Shown here: piece after piece, positions 62,315 to 64,000 of the stretch | Position numbering within the stretch: the first letter of the stretch is position 1 | Layout of the letters: each line of letters starts with the position of its first letter | Origin: Candidatus Rifleibacteriota bacterium | GTDB lineage: Bacteria; Muiribacteriota; Ozemobacteria; Ozemobacterales; Ozemobacteraceae | Reading direction: 5' to 3' | Assembly (NCBI GenBank): GCA_905236675.1 | Contig: CAJOND010000028.1 | Coordinates: 1-64,000 of the forward strand | DNA length: 64,000 nt | Program-made: the position numbers and the translations under genes | Notes under the pieces: model-generated | Seen by the model: the letters and a program-made list of their open reading frames with translations, nothing else | The model's database searches: none | What the model was told of the DNA's origin: nothing

Positions 62315-62764
62315 TTATTCTTTAGCTGCAATTATTTTAATTACTTCTTCTTTTGTAGTAGCTTTTTTCAAGTCATCAATGAGATCTTGATAACGTAAGA
62401 GTCTTGATATTCTTGCAAGAAGTTTCAAATAAAGACTACCAGATTCTACTGGTGCGGCTAACAAGAATATTAAGTTTACAGGATCACCATCTACAGAATT
62501 AAAATCTATACCCTGAGATGAACGAGCAAATGCTATTGAAACTTCGTTTACGGTATTTGCTCTAGCATGTGGTATAGCTATTCCAGCTCCAATAGCGGTA
62601 CTCCCCAATTTTTCTCTTTCCAGGACTGCACTTACAAAATGAGTTTGATCACTGACTTTCCCTGAACCACAGAGCATTTCTGATAGTTTATTTATTGCTG
62701 TAGCTTTATCTGGAACATCAAGATGTAAATCAATAAATTTATCTTGAAGTAATTCTGAAATCAT
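62315..62764 (-). CDS. ptsN: PTS EIIA protein (nitrogen/fructose type)
   Basis: 149 residues, one EIIA domain. Phospho-accepting His66 lies in AIGAGIAIPHARAN. Also seen: FVSAVLEREKLGSTA and VNLIFLLAAPVESG. Without EIIB or EIIC neighbours it probably regulates (as EIIANtr does with potassium or nitrogen control) rather than transports. GGAG precedes the ATG. Whether it is true PtsN or a fructose paralogue cannot be told from the sequence. Confidence 0.85.
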   Translation of the reverse strand: MISELLQDKFIDLHLDVPDKATAINKLSEMLCGSGKVSDQTHFVSAVLEREKLGSTAIGAGIAIPHARANTVNEVSIAFARSSQGIDFNSVDGDPVNLIFLLAAPVESGSLYLKLLARISRLLRYQDLIDDLKKATTKEEVIKIIAAKE

Positions 62765-63044
62765 TATTATCTCCTACTTAAAAGAAATATCTGTTTATTT
62801 CGAGCAAAAATTATGCCATAACTATATAAAAGAAAAATATAGAAATAGTCAAGTTATTCATAAAAAATCTTATTTAAATTTTAAACCATATTTGTACATT
62901 GTGCAAAATTAACACTTCTTTTAAGTGCAAAAATTTCACAATTTTTTTAAGCTAAAAAAAGATATGTTCTTAAAAAGGAAATATTTAATTGTATTATTAA
63001 CTTTTGTCTTGAAGTAGACAAATTCTATAAGTATAATACCTTTT

Positions 63045-63785
63045 ATGAAATTTAAAATTATCTTTTTGATACTATCTTTTGCTATTTTTGCCGTTATTCT
63101 TTTTGCGGCTAATGAGCCATTGGTTCCAGAAGATTTTATTCCTGACCCAAATTTATTTGTTATAAAAAAAGATAATCCAGATGCTCTTATTCTCGCAGAT
63201 ACTTTAACAGCTAAAGACGGAATAATAACATTAGAAGGCAGGGTTAAAGCGACAAGACAACAAGATGTTCTGACTTGCAGTAAAGCATTAGTCTCTAATA
63301 AACCACAATGGATATTGGCTACTATCAGACCTAATCTTCATAGGAAAGAAAGTATTATAGAAACAAGAGTGATTAGAGAAATGAATATTTCTGCTAAAAA
63401 TATTTATATATGCAAGGATGATGGTTTATTAAGTGCTTCGGATACTGTTGTTGTAAGTATAGACGAAACCACATGGGATTTAGCTACTCATTCTAGAGTT
63501 ATTATAACTTCAGATGATTTAATTGGTAAAGAAGATAGTGAACGTTTGATTTTTTCAGGAAATGTTAAAATATATGAACCTGAAGGCGAAAATCCTAGCG
63601 ATGGAAGAGGTAATCGTCTAGACTATTTAAGAAAAAGGTCTTTAGCAGTTTTAAGTAGTGCTAATGGTGATGCTTTGATTAACACCTGGGAATTAAATCC
63701 TGAAATGAATCAAAAAGAAAAAAGATCTTTAAAAGGTAAACGCGTGATTTATAATACTCTTACAAAAGAAGGTATTTCAGAGTAA
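63045..63785 (+). CDS. OstA/LptA-LptC-like periplasmic protein
   Basis: 246 residues. N-terminal hydrophobic segment (residues 4-22), then beta-jellyroll repeats of the OstA type: ADTLTAKDGIITLEGRVKATRQQDVLTCSKALVSN and ERLIFSGNVKIYEPEG. LptA and LptC proteins bridge lipopolysaccharide from the inner to the outer membrane; an OstA-like relative is the safest call. TTGAAG (63009-63014), 17 nt, TATAAT (63032-63037) ends 7 nt before the ATG and there is no Shine-Dalgarno, so the mRNA is probably leaderless. It supports a diderm envelope. Confidence 0.78.
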   Translation: MKFKIIFLILSFAIFAVILFAANEPLVPEDFIPDPNLFVIKKDNPDALILADTLTAKDGIITLEGRVKATRQQDVLTCSKALVSNKPQWILATIRPNLHRKESIIETRVIREMNISAKNIYICKDDGLLSASDTVVVSIDETTWDLATHSRVIITSDDLIGKEDSERLIFSGNVKIYEPEGENPSDGRGNRLDYLRKRSLAVLSSANGDALINTWELNPEMNQKEKRSLKGKRVIYNTLTKEGISE

Positions 63786-63860
63786 GAAGAGAATGCCAGA
63801 TTGAATAATAAGTGGTGAGTATTAGGTATTCGTGAGGTTGACAATTTAACTATTGTAACT

Positions 63861-63897
63861 AAAAAGATTATTTTTGCATAAAAATAATCTTTTTTTT
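63861..63897 (+). terminator. Intrinsic terminator
   Basis: AAAAGATTATTTTT pairs with AAAAATAATCTTTT over a 4-nt loop, followed by more T. It ends the OstA-like gene. Confidence 0.85.
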
Positions 63898-63943
63898 ATT
63901 AAACATTTTTAGACTTCTTCCGATTATGTTCAAGTATTTAATT

Positions 63944-63956
63944 ACACAAATTGTGT
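63944..63956. promoter_or_regulatory. Short inverted repeat before the last gene
   Basis: ACACAA and TTGTGT around one central A, 36 bp before the ATG at 63993. Its symmetry fits a regulator site; nothing identifies the regulator. Confidence 0.35.
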
Positions 63957-63992
63957 ACACACAGGTAATAGGGAATTAAGGGAGAAACCTGG

Positions 63993-64000
63993 ATGATAAA
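63993..64000 (+). CDS. Start of a gene cut by the window edge
   Basis: ATG at 63993 is preceded by AAGGGAG at a spacing of 9-10 nt, and by a terminator and an inverted repeat upstream. Only the first two codons lie in the window, so no product can be given. Confidence 0.4.

Noticed and set aside
1-64000. tRNA or rRNA genes
   Set aside because: Looked through the intergenic regions for cloverleaf arms and CCA ends and for conserved rRNA text; nothing convincing. A covariance search would settle it.

Overview
This window is AT-rich chromosomal DNA from a bacterium with two membranes and an anaerobic style of metabolism. The evidence for an outer membrane is an OstA/LptC-like protein, an AsmA-like protein, a YjbH-like beta-barrel, and an SLH protein of the type that ties the outer membrane to peptidoglycan. 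The evidence for anaerobic metabolism is a full-length pyruvate:ferredoxin oxidoreductase (nifJ) and a three-gene 2-oxoacid:ferredoxin oxidoreductase cluster. A gut- or sediment-type member of a poorly sampled diderm phylum (Riflebacteria-like, for example) would fit, but that is a guess. No rRNA, tRNA or CRISPR array was seen.

Layout. 1-3680 is the remnant or tail of a Mu-like mobile element: a degenerate repeat field (1-745), a coiled-coil gene, a Mor-type activator followed by two tiny paralogues of its N-terminal half, a probable stand-alone structured RNA with its own promoter and terminator, and a protein carrying the MuA/Mu-repressor DNA-binding fold without a transposase core. A pair of 22-bp-spaced repeats at 3621-3655 may mark the element end. 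3684-13349 holds nifJ among lineage-specific exported and membrane proteins, one of them interrupted by an in-frame TAG. 13576-24900 has a glycine-zipper exported protein, purD, a sugar-type binding protein, a MutS-like ATPase with trmN6, and an operon of two thiol-redoxins, a HAMP protein and a multihaem cytochrome. 25548-28377 is a precorrin-2 dehydrogenase-hemA-hemC operon. 28570-42713 carries very large envelope proteins, a Kv-type channel, murI and a beta-barrel protein. 42715-46298 (minus strand) has rsmE, rsfS and a 2-oxoacid oxidoreductase-like ABC gene set whose catalytic motifs are all altered. 47143-57918 (minus strand) is a dense housekeeping run: trmFO, topA, smg, dprA, a HEAT protein, ybbR, cdaA and dapA. 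The last part has queC, an AsmA-like gene, mnmA, a HATPase-like protein, a PTS IIA protein and an OstA/LptC-like gene.

How it works together. dapA-cdaA-ybbR links cell-wall precursor synthesis with c-di-AMP signalling by translational coupling. dprA-smg-topA-trmFO follows an order known from other bacteria. The tetrapyrrole genes and the cytochrome/redoxin operon together suggest haem-based electron transfer at the envelope. Two genome-style features recur: purine-rich heptad or fold-back repeats in intergenic DNA, and genes without a Shine-Dalgarno whose -10 box lies 7-9 nt before the start codon, which suggests leaderless mRNAs.
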